From: Nitrospira sp. | GTDB taxonomy: Bacteria; Nitrospirota; Thermodesulfovibrionia; Thermodesulfovibrionales; SM23-35 | NCBI GenBank assembly: GCA_016873615.1 | Contig: VGWX01000020.1 | Span: 1-35,389, forward strand | Direction of reading: 5' to 3' | DNA length: 35,389 nt | In this document: positions 14,807 through 22,569 of the stretch, in pieces | Numbering within the stretch: position 1 is the stretch's first letter | Layout: every line of letters starts with the position of its first letter | The notes under the pieces: generated by a model | Seen by the model: only the letters and a program-made list of their open reading frames with translations | Told to the model about the DNA's origin: nothing | Databases searched by the model: none | Made by a program: the position numbers and the translations under genes

Positions 14807-16723
14807 ATGAAGCGATTTTTATTCCTCATATTGTTTATTACTTCCTGCCTGCCGGTTTACAGTGGAGATCTGGACGGCAAGGAGTATCTAAAGAAGGGTA
14901 AATATGAACTTGATAAAGCGAAATATGAGGACGCTATTTTAAGTCTGTCTGCTGCAGCAAAAGAATATCCTTTACTGGCTGATTATGCACTGTTGTGGCT
15001 TTCTGATGCTTATCATGAAAATGGAAATCATGAAGAGTCACTGAATACTCTCCGCAGCCTCATCAAGAAGTATCCGCGTTCACCATTGGTTAAGAAAGCC
15101 CGTTCAAGAGAGCTTAAAGAGGCGGTTGAACTGTCTCAGGAAAATATCCAGAAGCTGTTTGAATCTTATGTTAAGGATTATTCCGGTGATACAGAGATTA
15201 AGTATATGTATGCACAGTGGCTTCAGAATAATGACCGGAAAGACAGGGCAAAAACGATCTTCAGGGATATATATATAGAAGCGGGTCCTTTTGCTAAAAT
15301 GGCATACAGTCAGTTAAGCGCTTCTGATATAAGTCCGGATGATATGATCCAACGCGCATCAAACCTCATGGATGAAATGGATTTCAGAGGCGCGGAATCT
15401 GCACTGAGATCAGCAATGCCGGAAGATGACGGAAGATTAAAAACCAAAGTCCTGAAGGTCCTTGGCCTTGCGCTTTTTAAGCAAAAAAAATATCGCGAGG
15501 CTGCTGAGGTCTATAAAAAGGTTAATGAAAGGTATTGGGAACTCCGTTCCCTGTATCGTGCAGGCGAGAGAGAGACAGTGTCTACTGCCATAAATGAACT
15601 CCTGGAGAGCAATGACAAAAGGATGGCATCTATACTGATCACTGTCGCATCGGACAAAAGGAGGGATGGCGCTGTTGACGAGGCTGTGCGTCTCTATGAG
15701 AATGTAATTGAACATTATCCTGCTGACAAGGAAGCTGCGCTCTGGGGAATTGGATGGACATATTTTCTGGCAGGAGAATACAAAAAGGCGTCCGATATAT
15801 TTTCAAGGTTAAACAGTGCGTTCAGCAGTCCAAAATACCTTTATTGGAAGGCCCGCAGCCTTGAAAAGGCAGGGGAGGATTCAGAGAAGATATATACGGC
15901 TATAATCGAGAAAGACTCGGATATATACAGTTTCATGTCTTACATAAGATTGAAAGGATCTCCTGATCAATCCAGGACAATAAAGCATATAAAACCTGTT
16001 ACAGGAACCCCTGTTATTTCAAAGAAGATAAACCGTATAGAGGCGCTCTCTGATCTTGGGTTCCCGAAAGAGGCTATTTCAGAACTGATCCAGATCTCAA
16101 AAAATACAGAATCCATGGAAGATATCCTCTATATCTGTTCAAAACTGCAGGAACTGGGTGAATACAAACACCTTGTAAGACTTGCCCTTAAAGTTCCGTA
16201 CAGGGAAGAAATTCACCGTTTCCTGTATCCTTACGCATACAGAGAAACTATTGAATATCTCTCAAAGAAGTATAACCTTGATCCGCTTTTGGCGCTTTCA
16301 GTAATAAGGGAAGAGAGCAGGTATGATCCGGATGCACGGTCTGTTGCCGGCGCTCTCGGGCTTATGCAATTAATGCCACAAACAGCCTATCGGCTTGATA
16401 ATAGGCTGGGATTAGAGATTGATGGTTCGCAGGACATTTTGAAGGTAAAAAACAATCTCCATGTCGGCATATATTACCTGAGCAGTCTCATTAAGGAGTT
16501 CGGGAGCTATGCCTATGCCATTGCAGCCTATAATGCCGGAGAGGAAACAGTTAGAAAATGGCTGCAAAAAGGAAAATATAGATCGCCTGACGAATTCATT
16601 GAAGATATCCCATATGCAGAGACAAGGAACTATGTCAAGAGGGTCTTAAGCGCGTTCGTGGCATATAAACGCATCTCTGCCACAGGGGAAGGCATTGTAG
16701 AAATCCCTGTTGAAAAACTGTAG
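14807..16723 (+). CDS. Soluble lytic murein transglycosylase (Slt-type)
   Basis: This periplasmic enzyme cleaves the MurNAc-GlcNAc bond of peptidoglycan to leave 1,6-anhydro-MurNAc ends. A signal peptide is visible at 1-20 (MKRFLFLILFITSCLPVYSG), with a Cys at 14 that could be a poor lipobox. Residues about 25-440 are TPR-like helical repeats forming the doughnut scaffold seen in Slt70. The C-terminal SLT domain has LALSVIREESRYDPDA with the catalytic Glu near residue 503, then GALGLMQLMPQTA and AIAAYNAGEETV, all diagnostic. The C-terminal region YAETRNYVKRVL is also typical. It probably has its own promoter and stands 34 bp before the zapB frame opens. Confidence 0.94.
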   Translation: MKRFLFLILFITSCLPVYSGDLDGKEYLKKGKYELDKAKYEDAILSLSAAAKEYPLLADYALLWLSDAYHENGNHEESLNTLRSLIKKYPRSPLVKKARSRELKEAVELSQENIQKLFESYVKDYSGDTEIKYMYAQWLQNNDRKDRAKTIFRDIYIEAGPFAKMAYSQLSASDISPDDMIQRASNLMDEMDFRGAESALRSAMPEDDGRLKTKVLKVLGLALFKQKKYREAAEVYKKVNERYWELRSLYRAGERETVSTAINELLESNDKRMASILITVASDKRRDGAVDEAVRLYENVIEHYPADKEAALWGIGWTYFLAGEYKKASDIFSRLNSAFSSPKYLYWKARSLEKAGEDSEKIYTAIIEKDSDIYSFMSYIRLKGSPDQSRTIKHIKPVTGTPVISKKINRIEALSDLGFPKEAISELIQISKNTESMEDILYICSKLQELGEYKHLVRLALKVPYREEIHRFLYPYAYRETIEYLSKKYNLDPLLALSVIREESRYDPDARSVAGALGLMQLMPQTAYRLDNRLGLEIDGSQDILKVKNNLHVGIYYLSSLIKEFGSYAYAIAAYNAGEETVRKWLQKGKYRSPDEFIEDIPYAETRNYVKRVLSAFVAYKRISATGEGIVEIPVEKL

Positions 16724-16835
16724 ACTTTAGCATCAGCATTTTGGTATTTTAGTTACGATGGTTTTAAAGAAGACCCTCTTTGACGACGACCAAATTATGG
16801 AACAACCAAAAGAGATAAAGAAGGAGGTTTTGCCA

Positions 16836-17057
16836 TTGGAAAAACTTAAAAATCTTGAAGACAAAATTTCAACCGCCATTGAGAGGGTCAAGACCCTTAA
16901 GGAAGAAAAATCAGCCACCGACAAAAGGATAAAGGATCTTGAAAGGCTGCTGGATGAAAAGAATCAGGAAGTTGAACAGCTCAGGGCTGAAAAGAGTCAG
17001 CTTAAAAGTCAACTTGAGACCCTTCTGAATGAACTTGAGACCCTTGAATTAGAGTAA
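16836..17057 (+). CDS. ZapB-like coiled-coil cell-division protein
   Basis: The product is a 73-residue, almost entirely heptad-patterned coiled coil (LEKLKNLEDKISTAIERVKT and onward to LETLLNELETLELE). I chose the TTG at 16836 because a perfect AAGGAGG ends 8 nt upstream. An ATG at 16758 would add 26 residues with no ribosome site and place that Shine-Dalgarno sequence inside the gene. It lies 4 bp before zapA. The pair suggests a ZapB-type partner that joins ZapA to organise the FtsZ ring. Short coiled coils are weak evidence alone, so the name rests on the neighbour. Confidence 0.72.
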   Translation: MEKLKNLEDKISTAIERVKTLKEEKSATDKRIKDLERLLDEKNQEVEQLRAEKSQLKSQLETLLNELETLELE

Positions 17058-17061
17058 TAAC

Positions 17062-17325
17062 ATGGGCAGTACCGAAGTTTACATACTTGGACAGAAATAT
17101 ACCATAAAGGGAGATGAACCTGAGGAATACATCAGGGACCTCGCTTCCTTTGTGGATAAAAAGCTGAAGGAAGTCTATAACTCATCTCCCAATATTACTC
17201 CGGTGAAGGCATCCATCCTCGCTGCACTGGATATTGCGGATGAACTTTTCAAGATGAAAAACCAGCAGGCAGAGCTGATAAAGATCGAAGAGAAAGCCTC
17301 TGCGCTGGCTTCATTGTTTGACTAA
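17062..17325 (+). CDS. zapA: Cell division protein ZapA
   Basis: ZapA is a small cytosolic protein that crosslinks FtsZ filaments at the division site. The 87-residue product has the typical opening EVYILGQKYTIKGDEPEEYI with the beta-strand/NG-like turn. A helix AALDIADELFKMKNQQAELI follows and forms the dimer coil. The ATG follows the zapB-like stop after 4 bases, so the two are co-translated. I looked for 6S RNA after it, as occurs downstream of zapA in some bacteria, but only about 75 bp separate it from bioW and they contain a promoter. Confidence 0.92.
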   Translation: MGSTEVYILGQKYTIKGDEPEEYIRDLASFVDKKLKEVYNSSPNITPVKASILAALDIADELFKMKNQQAELIKIEEKASALASLFD

Positions 17326-17360
17326 GTATTTCCCTTCTGCCGTATTTGCATCCTCATGAC

Positions 17361-17390
17361 TTGTCAATCCGTTTTCAGTATCGCTATAAT
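17361..17390 (+). promoter_or_regulatory. Strong promoter of bioW
   Basis: TTGTCA (17361-17366) and a perfect TATAAT (17385-17390) are separated by 18 bp. The start of transcription would fall near 17397, two to three bases before the bioW ATG at 17400. This rules out the upstream in-frame start at 17346 and predicts a practically leaderless mRNA. Confidence 0.7.
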
Positions 17391-17399
17391 CACACCTGT

Positions 17400-18263
17400 A
17401 TGAAAAATCTATGGAGCATACGGATGAGAGCCTCCAAAGAAGTTAATAGTGAAAAGTTAAGAGTGAAAAGTGGAAACTTAAAACATAAAACTCAAAACTT
17501 AAAACTGACTGAGATTCACGTCTCCGGCGCTGAAGGGCTTTACCCCTTGTCAGAGATTCAAAGGGTTGTTAGAAGGTATATTGAAAGGGCAATTTCCCAC
17601 CCCAGGGGCAGACCTGACAAGATTATCCTTTCTATTGAAGATATTAAGGAAAAGCCAAAAGAAATCGAGTCATTGCCGGTGAGAACAGTTCATTCTCAAG
17701 CACCGTCTGAAGCTAAAGATATTGCAATCAAGCTGCTGAAAGCAGCAGGGGTGTCGGAAAAGGCTATTCATGCCGCGCTAAAGCTGATAAAAAAAGGAGG
17801 CTTGAGGGGGGCATCGCTTATTTCTGCGGAAAAAGCCGAACGCCTTGAACCTGACAAGCAACGGGGGATCAGGGCATCACGTCTCGGCATTGATGCATCA
17901 GCGTTCAGGTTGCTTTCATCGAGACTTTCAAAGCATGGGATTAATACAGATACGGTCAAAGAAGCCCTTATACTCGCTTCTAAGGTTATATCTTATAAGG
18001 ATATAATAGCTGAGTTATGCATATCCGACGACCTGAGCTATACAACGGGGTATGTTGCATCAAAAAAATTCGGATACATAAGAATACCTAGTATAAAACC
18101 AAAGGGAAGCAAAACCGGCGGCAGGGCATTTTTTGTAAGAGAAGGGATACCTCTTGGAAAATGCATAAGGTATCTTGAAAGAAAACCAATAATGATCAAT
18201 AAGATTTCTCCATGCAGAGGCAAAGTTTCAATTGATGAAATTATCAATAGTCCTTATAAGTAA
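17400..18263 (+). CDS. bioW: 6-carboxyhexanoate--CoA ligase (pimeloyl-CoA synthetase, BioW)
   Basis: BioW activates free pimelate with ATP and CoA to pimeloyl-CoA, the first committed substrate of biotin ring assembly. The product has SIRMRAS near the N-terminus, then HVSGAEGLYPLSEI, RAISHPRGRPDKI, VKEALILASKV and AELCISDDLSYTTGYVASKKFGYIRI, closely following the Bacillus subtilis enzyme. It is 287 residues against about 259. The excess is largely a Lys/Asn/Ser-rich segment at residues 15-36, encoded by an AT-rich repeat, between RMRAS and HVSGAE. The ATG at 17400 is set by the promoter. No other bio gene is in the window. The C-terminus overlaps the next gene by 29 bp. Confidence 0.92.
   Translation: MKNLWSIRMRASKEVNSEKLRVKSGNLKHKTQNLKLTEIHVSGAEGLYPLSEIQRVVRRYIERAISHPRGRPDKIILSIEDIKEKPKEIESLPVRTVHSQAPSEAKDIAIKLLKAAGVSEKAIHAALKLIKKGGLRGASLISAEKAERLEPDKQRGIRASRLGIDASAFRLLSSRLSKHGINTDTVKEALILASKVISYKDIIAELCISDDLSYTTGYVASKKFGYIRIPSIKPKGSKTGGRAFFVREGIPLGKCIRYLERKPIMINKISPCRGKVSIDEIINSPYK
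17441..17506. repeat. In-frame AT-rich repeat inside bioW
   Basis: The left half contains GAAAAGTTAAGAGTGAAAAG and the right half AACTTAAAACATAAAACTCA, which form loose inverted arms. It spans 22 codons (66 bp). The 19-mer AAAGTTAAGAGTGAAAAGT is shared exactly with the repeat upstream of trpE. It encodes NSEKLRVKSGNLKHKTQNLK in a place where other BioW proteins have a short loop. Confidence 0.75.
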
Positions 18264-19119
18264 TCCTGCAGCCAAAAAGGCGTCCGACAGGAAAGTAGCA
18301 ATGGCCTCCTATTACCTTCAGTCAAAAGGCTGCACAGTAGAGGCGCTTTTTACAGAGAAAAGGGGGGACGCTGAGAGTCTTGCAAAAGAAGCGATTAAGA
18401 AGTCTCCATCTTTGGTAATAGCAGCCGGTGGAGATGGAACAATTAATGAGGTGATAAACGGTATCACAGGAACAGAGATACCGCTCGCAATTCTGCCTCT
18501 TGGAACCACAAATGTGCTCGCAAAGGAACTCGGCATACCTGAGACAGTTGAGGCATCTATGAAAATAGCTATCAGTCACACCCCCAAAAGTATATCCCTG
18601 GGGAAAATAGTCTATACAAGTTACTCATCGCTCATCACCCGCTACTTCTGTTTAATGGCAGGCATTGGTTTTGACGGCGAGTCGGTTTTCAGGATAAGCG
18701 AGGCGGTCAAGAAAATGTCAGGCAAAGGCGCATATATTTTAAGTGGACTGAAAACCCTGACCGGGTTCAATCCTGAGCAACTCACCTTCTCCATTAACGG
18801 GATGACGTATGCCGGATATTCGGCAATTATAGGAAATGCTGCAAAATACGGAGGACATTTTCGCGTTACCCCTGATGCAAGGCTGACAGATCCGTTTCTT
18901 TATGTCTGCCTCTTCAAAGGAAAAAAACGTCTGGATCTGATCAGGTATGTTTTGGGTATCGTAACCGGCCGTCATCTTGCATTTAAGGATATCGAATATC
19001 TGAAAGCAGGGAGTATAGAAATACAGGGTAGATCTCGCATTCAGATAGACGGGGATTACCTTGGCATGACTCCGGCGAAGATAGGTATTGTACCTAATGC
19101 ACTCAGACTGATTTTTTGA
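18235..19119 (+). CDS. Diacylglycerol/sphingosine kinase-like lipid kinase
   Basis: This is a 294-residue member of the DagK/YegS/LCB5 family, which phosphorylates lipid hydroxyls such as diacylglycerol using ATP. ISNPAAKKASDRK opens the catalytic domain. AAGGDGTINEVINGI is the nucleotide-binding GGDGT motif and LPLGTTNVLAKELGIP follows as expected. The C-terminal half is the beta-sandwich substrate domain with IQIDGDYLG. The ATG at 18235 lies within the last codons of bioW, and a TTG one codon earlier is possible. The gene ends 17 bp inside the convergent mnmA gene. Its natural lipid is unknown, and recycling of diacylglycerol is the default guess. Confidence 0.87.
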   Translation: MKLSIVLISNPAAKKASDRKVAMASYYLQSKGCTVEALFTEKRGDAESLAKEAIKKSPSLVIAAGGDGTINEVINGITGTEIPLAILPLGTTNVLAKELGIPETVEASMKIAISHTPKSISLGKIVYTSYSSLITRYFCLMAGIGFDGESVFRISEAVKKMSGKGAYILSGLKTLTGFNPEQLTFSINGMTYAGYSAIIGNAAKYGGHFRVTPDARLTDPFLYVCLFKGKKRLDLIRYVLGIVTGRHLAFKDIEYLKAGSIEIQGRSRIQIDGDYLGMTPAKIGIVPNALRLIF

Positions 19120-20320
19120 TTAACCCTCCGCCAATAACTTTATCTTCATTATAAAAAACAGCGCTCTGCCCGGGTGCAGGCGCCCATTGCGGTTCATCAA
19201 AGACCACCTTGACTATATTATTTATCAGTAATCCCCCCACCCCCCCTTTAGTAAAGGGGGGTAAAGGGGGATTTGCTCCTAAATGAATTGTTGCCGGCTG
19301 GTCTTGCATGGCAGAGCGAACCTTCACAGATGCCCTGAGGTTTAACCCATCTTTGTCTTCCCTTAATAAAGGTGAAATGTCCGGAATAATCCAGTTGATA
19401 TTTTGAACAACAAATTCCTGTTTCTTAGCAGCCTCACGGGGCCCGGCATATATTGTGTTGCTTTGAGTATCGATATTTATTACATAAAGGGGCTCTGGTG
19501 AAGCTATGCCCATGCCTTTTCTCTGGCCGATGGTATATCCACAGACTCCCTTATGGGCGCCTATGACCTTTCCGTTTAAATTAACGATCGGACCGGACGT
19601 CCCCGCAACAGGAAAGAGCTTATCAATAAATTTCAGGTAATTTCTGTCTTCAATGAAACATATCTCCTGACTTTCTGAGCGCTCTGCTGACGGAAGACCA
19701 AGCGCCCGTGCTATCCCCCTGACTTCTTTCTTTTTGTAATATCCAAGCGGAAGGATCAGCCTCTTCAGTACATCCTGATTCAGCATATGGAGGACATAAG
19801 ATTGATCCTTCTTGGAATCGATGCCTTTCCTGAGAAAGTAAAAATCTGTGAAATTTTCAAATCCCCCCTTACCCCCCTTTTCCAAAGGGGGGGCGGGGGG
19901 GATTACTGAAAATCTGCCTTGCTGCTGATTGCTTTCAATTCTCGCATAGTGTCCGGTTGCAATAAATTCCGCGCCTCTTTTTTCCGCCTCCTTTAAGAGA
20001 GAAGGAAACTTGATAAACCGGTTGCACAACACACATGGATTGGGAGTTAAGCCTGAAATATATGCCTTAACAAAAGGATCTATAACTTTCTCTCTGAAAT
20101 CGCTCCTCACATCTATTATGCTGTGTGATATCCCTAAATGAGAAGCTGTGCCTGATACCTCGTCCATAGCTTTGTAAGAGCAGCATACCGGAGCAGCTTC
20201 TCCTGTTTCATCCCATATGAGAAATGATACCCCTTCTACCTCATACCCTTTTTCTTTCAGCAGATATGCTGTAACAGAAGAGTCAACTCCCCCGCTCATT
20301 CCGACTATAACCCTGGGCAT
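19103..20320 (-). CDS. mnmA: tRNA-specific 2-thiouridylase MnmA
   Basis: MnmA thiolates C2 of U34 in tRNA-Lys, -Glu and -Gln, taking sulfur from a persulfide relay. The PP-loop is GMSGGVDSSVTAYLL (7-21). The catalytic cysteines are Cys96 in PNPCVLCN and Cys221 in SESQEICFIED. TIGQRKGMGIASPEPLYV and the C-terminal barrel segment VVFDEPQWAPAPGQSAVFY complete the family pattern. At 405 residues it is about 40 longer than usual. Two Pro/Gly-rich inserts explain this: residues 139-155 (VIPPAPPLEKGGKGGF) and 350-365 (NPPLPPFTKGGVGGLL). Both are encoded by copies of the same GC-rich palindrome and avoid the catalytic motifs. The gene ends convergently inside the lipid kinase gene. Confidence 0.95.
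   Translation of the reverse strand: MPRVIVGMSGGVDSSVTAYLLKEKGYEVEGVSFLIWDETGEAAPVCCSYKAMDEVSGTASHLGISHSIIDVRSDFREKVIDPFVKAYISGLTPNPCVLCNRFIKFPSLLKEAEKRGAEFIATGHYARIESNQQQGRFSVIPPAPPLEKGGKGGFENFTDFYFLRKGIDSKKDQSYVLHMLNQDVLKRLILPLGYYKKKEVRGIARALGLPSAERSESQEICFIEDRNYLKFIDKLFPVAGTSGPIVNLNGKVIGAHKGVCGYTIGQRKGMGIASPEPLYVINIDTQSNTIYAGPREAAKKQEFVVQNINWIIPDISPLLREDKDGLNLRASVKVRSAMQDQPATIHLGANPPLPPFTKGGVGGLLINNIVKVVFDEPQWAPAPGQSAVFYNEDKVIGGGLIKKSV
19230..19273. repeat. GC-rich palindrome inside mnmA (C-terminal copy)
   Basis: The element runs from AATCCCCCCAC to AAAGGGGGATT around TTTAGTAAA and matches 7212-7255 and 19860-19904 in inverted orientation (flanks AGTAATCC ... GGATTTG). It encodes NPPLPPFTKGGVGG in the C-terminal beta-barrel domain of MnmA. 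Confidence 0.85.
19860..19904. repeat. GC-rich palindrome inside mnmA (central copy)
   Basis: The 45-bp (15-codon) element begins AATCCCCCCTTACCCCCC and ends GGGCGGGGGGGATT around TTTTCCAAA. The flanks TTTCAAATCC and GGATTACT are the same as in the trpG-trpD copy. It encodes IPPAPPLEKGGKGG between the HYARIE and LRKG-D-KKDQSY segments of MnmA. Confidence 0.85.
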
Positions 20321-20378
20321 ATTTACACTATGACAGATGGACCTATTAAGGGGTAATTACTCATGAGGTCATCAGAAC

Positions 20379-20867
20379 CTATTTTGCAATCCATTCTGAA
20401 ACAGTCTGAAATCTGCTGACATGGATACACCGCGCTATTTTTACTAATATCAGTCTTGTTTCAGTAGAATGGATGACTTCATTAAGCCTGGGATGTTTGC
20501 GAATCAATGCCCTTATTAATTCTGACCACTTTCTCCCTTTTTTTACAGGAAAGGCGTTCCCTAAAATTGTCAGGGATTCAGCATGCATATAGTCTTTTTC
20601 TGTATTCGATCGTGTATCAATGAGAATGGAAACATTATTATTTTTAAGGATACTTTTATATTTCCTTGTTTTTTGAGGTGTAATAAATACAATCCCTTTC
20701 TTGTCGGGAGTAACTGCGTAAGCGATCATAGAAGTATAAGGTTGTCCATCAGATTCGGTTGCGAGTACAGCATGAAGCTGGTCTTTATCCAAGGCATTTA
20801 ACCTTTCAAGTACAGGTGCGCTGCCTTTTTTTACTCTGTCAGGTATTGATCCCTCTGATTTTTTCAC
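20379..20867 (-). CDS. Pyridoxamine 5'-phosphate oxidase-fold (flavin/F420-binding-like) protein
   Basis: The 162-residue product has the split-barrel PNPOx pattern: LHAVLATESDGQPYTSMIAYAV, then GIVFITPQKTRKYKSILKNNNVSILIDTR, typical of small FMN- or heme-binding members. The substrate cannot be assigned. The start is GTG at 20867, preceded by AAGGTGT that overlaps the photolyase stop. Only 8 bp separate the genes, so they form an operon. A related but distinct PNPOx-fold protein lies at 25139-25540. A role in flavin chemistry or oxidative stress alongside the photolyase is an inference from position. Confidence 0.8.
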   Translation of the reverse strand: MKKSEGSIPDRVKKGSAPVLERLNALDKDQLHAVLATESDGQPYTSMIAYAVTPDKKGIVFITPQKTRKYKSILKNNNVSILIDTRSNTEKDYMHAESLTILGNAFPVKKGRKWSELIRALIRKHPRLNEVIHSTETRLILVKIARCIHVSRFQTVSEWIAK

Positions 20868-20875
20868 ATTACACC

Positions 20876-22258
20876 TTATAAAGATTGAACATTTTCAATA
20901 TACTTGTTTATGTCAAATTTTGATTTACAGCCATTATAGCTCATATAGCGTATCTTTCCAAATACAGGCCGGCTATTCCATGCCCTGTCATGAATCCCTC
21001 CGATGCTCCAAGCGATCCCTGTGTATCCGTTCGGGTCTCTGCCGTCAAGTTCATACCTGTCATTAAGATAGACTGCTATTTCCATCGCCTGTTCAGGAGA
21101 TTCAGTCCACTCAAGGATCTTTTTTGCCCAGTACATCCTCAGGTATCCGTGCATCTTTCCCTTTTTTACCATTTCCATCTGTGCCGCATTCCAGAGTTCA
21201 TCATGTGTTAGGGCATTTTCGAACTGCTCAGGTGTATAAAGGTATTTTCTCCTGTCATTACGGTGCTCGTTCAATGTCTTTTTTGCCCATGCAGGAAATC
21301 CTTCAAAATTATCGTAGTTTGCATTGTAGAAGCAGAAATTATCTGAAAGTTCCCTGCGGACAATTAGTTCTTCGAGGAAAGCATCCCTCGATTTCTTGTC
21401 GGCGGAGATTTTAAAAGCCTCAAGAGCTACCCTCTGAGGTGATATCTGCCCAAAATGAAGATAGGGGGATATGTTCGATTGTCCATCACTGACAGGGTCA
21501 TTCCTCTGATTATAGTAAAGAGGAAGTTTATTTTTAAAAAATTCCTGCATTGTTCTGTATGCTGCCCTTTCACCAGGTATAATCCATTCAACTTCTTGAA
21601 TTGTAAGGTCAACATCGAGTGTCTTTAAGATTTTCCCCCAATCTATGATGCTGATTTTTTCTTCCCAATTATATGGATGCTTCTTCAGAGACGGGAAGTC
21701 TTCCAAATATTCCGGCAACAAGCGGTGAAGCTTAAGTCTTAAAGTACGAGCGCCGTATTCCTGTTTCGATGAGGCTGTCCAGCAGGGAACTATGTTGTGA
21801 GTATCTGCTTCATAGAATGGAATATCAATATTCTTCATTACAGACTCTTTCCATCCCTTATTGATACGCAGAGGACTAAAGTCCGCGACCATAGTTCCTA
21901 TTTCATATCCATTGATAAACTTGGGTATTTCTACTTCAGGCAATCCGGTGAGCAAGAAAAAGGGGATATTCTTTTTGTTAAGGTTCTTCTCCACTTCCTG
22001 CAATCCCTTTATCATAAAGCCATATTGCCTTATGGCCGCGTTGAGGAATCTCGGGACAAGGCAGAATATGACAGCTAAGGGAGTTTTTTGTTCTATTGCC
22101 AGTTCCTGAGCAAACAGAAGCGCCCAGTTATCATTCATTCTCTGATCGCGACTCATCCAAAGAACTACCGGTCCACGTCTCGCCCGACCTTCTCCTAACG
22201 TCTTCACTCTCTTGCTATCTATCATTTTGGATTTCTGTATGTGAAAAGAGGTATTCAC
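20876..22258 (-). CDS. phr: Deoxyribodipyrimidine photolyase, class II
   Basis: This FAD enzyme splits cyclobutane pyrimidine dimers in DNA using blue or near-UV light. VVLWMSRDQRMNDNWALLFAQ opens the antenna domain and MVADFSPLR follows. The C-terminal FAD domain has HGYLRMYWAKKILEWT, YLNDRYELDGRDPNGYTGIAWSIGGIHDR (in part) and GKIRYMSYNGCKSKFDINKYI, the class II signature. Full length is 460 residues. The start is uncertain: GTG at 22258 has no ribosome site, and ATG at 22225 is equally possible. A minus-strand TATAAT at 22270-22275 would give a very short leader. It is followed by a PNPOx-fold gene and diverges from a small Cys-rich ORF and a DUF523-DUF1722 gene. Confidence 0.94.
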   Translation of the reverse strand: MNTSFHIQKSKMIDSKRVKTLGEGRARRGPVVLWMSRDQRMNDNWALLFAQELAIEQKTPLAVIFCLVPRFLNAAIRQYGFMIKGLQEVEKNLNKKNIPFFLLTGLPEVEIPKFINGYEIGTMVADFSPLRINKGWKESVMKNIDIPFYEADTHNIVPCWTASSKQEYGARTLRLKLHRLLPEYLEDFPSLKKHPYNWEEKISIIDWGKILKTLDVDLTIQEVEWIIPGERAAYRTMQEFFKNKLPLYYNQRNDPVSDGQSNISPYLHFGQISPQRVALEAFKISADKKSRDAFLEELIVRRELSDNFCFYNANYDNFEGFPAWAKKTLNEHRNDRRKYLYTPEQFENALTHDELWNAAQMEMVKKGKMHGYLRMYWAKKILEWTESPEQAMEIAVYLNDRYELDGRDPNGYTGIAWSIGGIHDRAWNSRPVFGKIRYMSYNGCKSKFDINKYIENVQSL

Positions 22259-22281
22259 TTTTACGATATATTATAATAACC

Positions 22282-22293
22282 TTATAATTATAA
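22282..22293. promoter_or_regulatory. Perfect 12-bp AT palindrome in the divergent phr/small-ORF promoter region
   Basis: TTATAATTATAA is a perfect palindrome lying in the 45-bp divergent intergenic region, with TATAAT boxes on both strands nearby (22272-22277 plus, 22270-22275 minus). It may simply be overlapping -10 sequences or a site for a shared regulator. Confidence 0.35.
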
Positions 22294-22303
22294 AGGACAT
22301 ATA

Positions 22304-22462
22304 ATGTGTACGTCAGAACGCCCGGATATTAAAACCGCCATAGATAATTTAAAACAATCCCTGCCAATAGGGAAAAAAATCGGTCTGCTCATTAAAAATT
22401 CCCTAATCAAGATAACAACATTAAAAAGCTGTTGTGGTCATCCCGGAGAACCCGGCTGTTGA
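22304..22462 (+). CDS. Small 52-aa Cys-containing protein ending CCGHPGEPGC
   Basis: The ORF starts at ATG 22304 with AAAGGA 6 nt upstream. It runs 52 codons: MCTSERPDIKTAIDNLKQSL, a Lys/Ile-rich middle, and the end LKSCCGHPGEPGC before TGA. The four Cys (2, 43, 44, 52) and one His in a Gly/Pro-rich tail look like a metal or cluster ligand set, not random translation. The ribosome site and location between phr and the DUF523 gene support it. I know no family name for it. A role in metal or Fe-S handling for the neighbouring TudS-like protein is speculation. Confidence 0.6.
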   Translation: MCTSERPDIKTAIDNLKQSLPIGKKIGLLIKNSLIKITTLKSCCGHPGEPGC

Positions 22463-22476
22463 CGGAAATAATAGGC

Positions 22477-22492
22477 CTCACTGGTCAGTGAG
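22477..22492. promoter_or_regulatory. 16-bp perfect palindrome upstream of the DUF523-DUF1722 gene
   Basis: CTCACTGGTCAGTGAG has 7-bp arms with a 2-bp centre. It lies in the 107-bp gap between the small Cys-rich ORF and the DUF523-DUF1722 gene. No T-run follows, so an operator is as likely as a terminator. Confidence 0.4.
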
Positions 22493-22569
22493 ACTCTGTG
22501 AATGCGAAAAGAGCGCGATTAAAACCGCACATGTAATAAATTAAATTTATGAGATCACAGATAGTGTAA

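Noticed and set aside
17346-17399. Longer bioW reading from an upstream in-frame start
   Set aside because: A perfect TATAAT with TTGTCA lies at 17361-17390, inside that extension, and the added residues do not resemble BioW.
17326-17399. 6S RNA downstream of zapA
   Set aside because: The gap is only about 75 bp and is filled by the bioW promoter.
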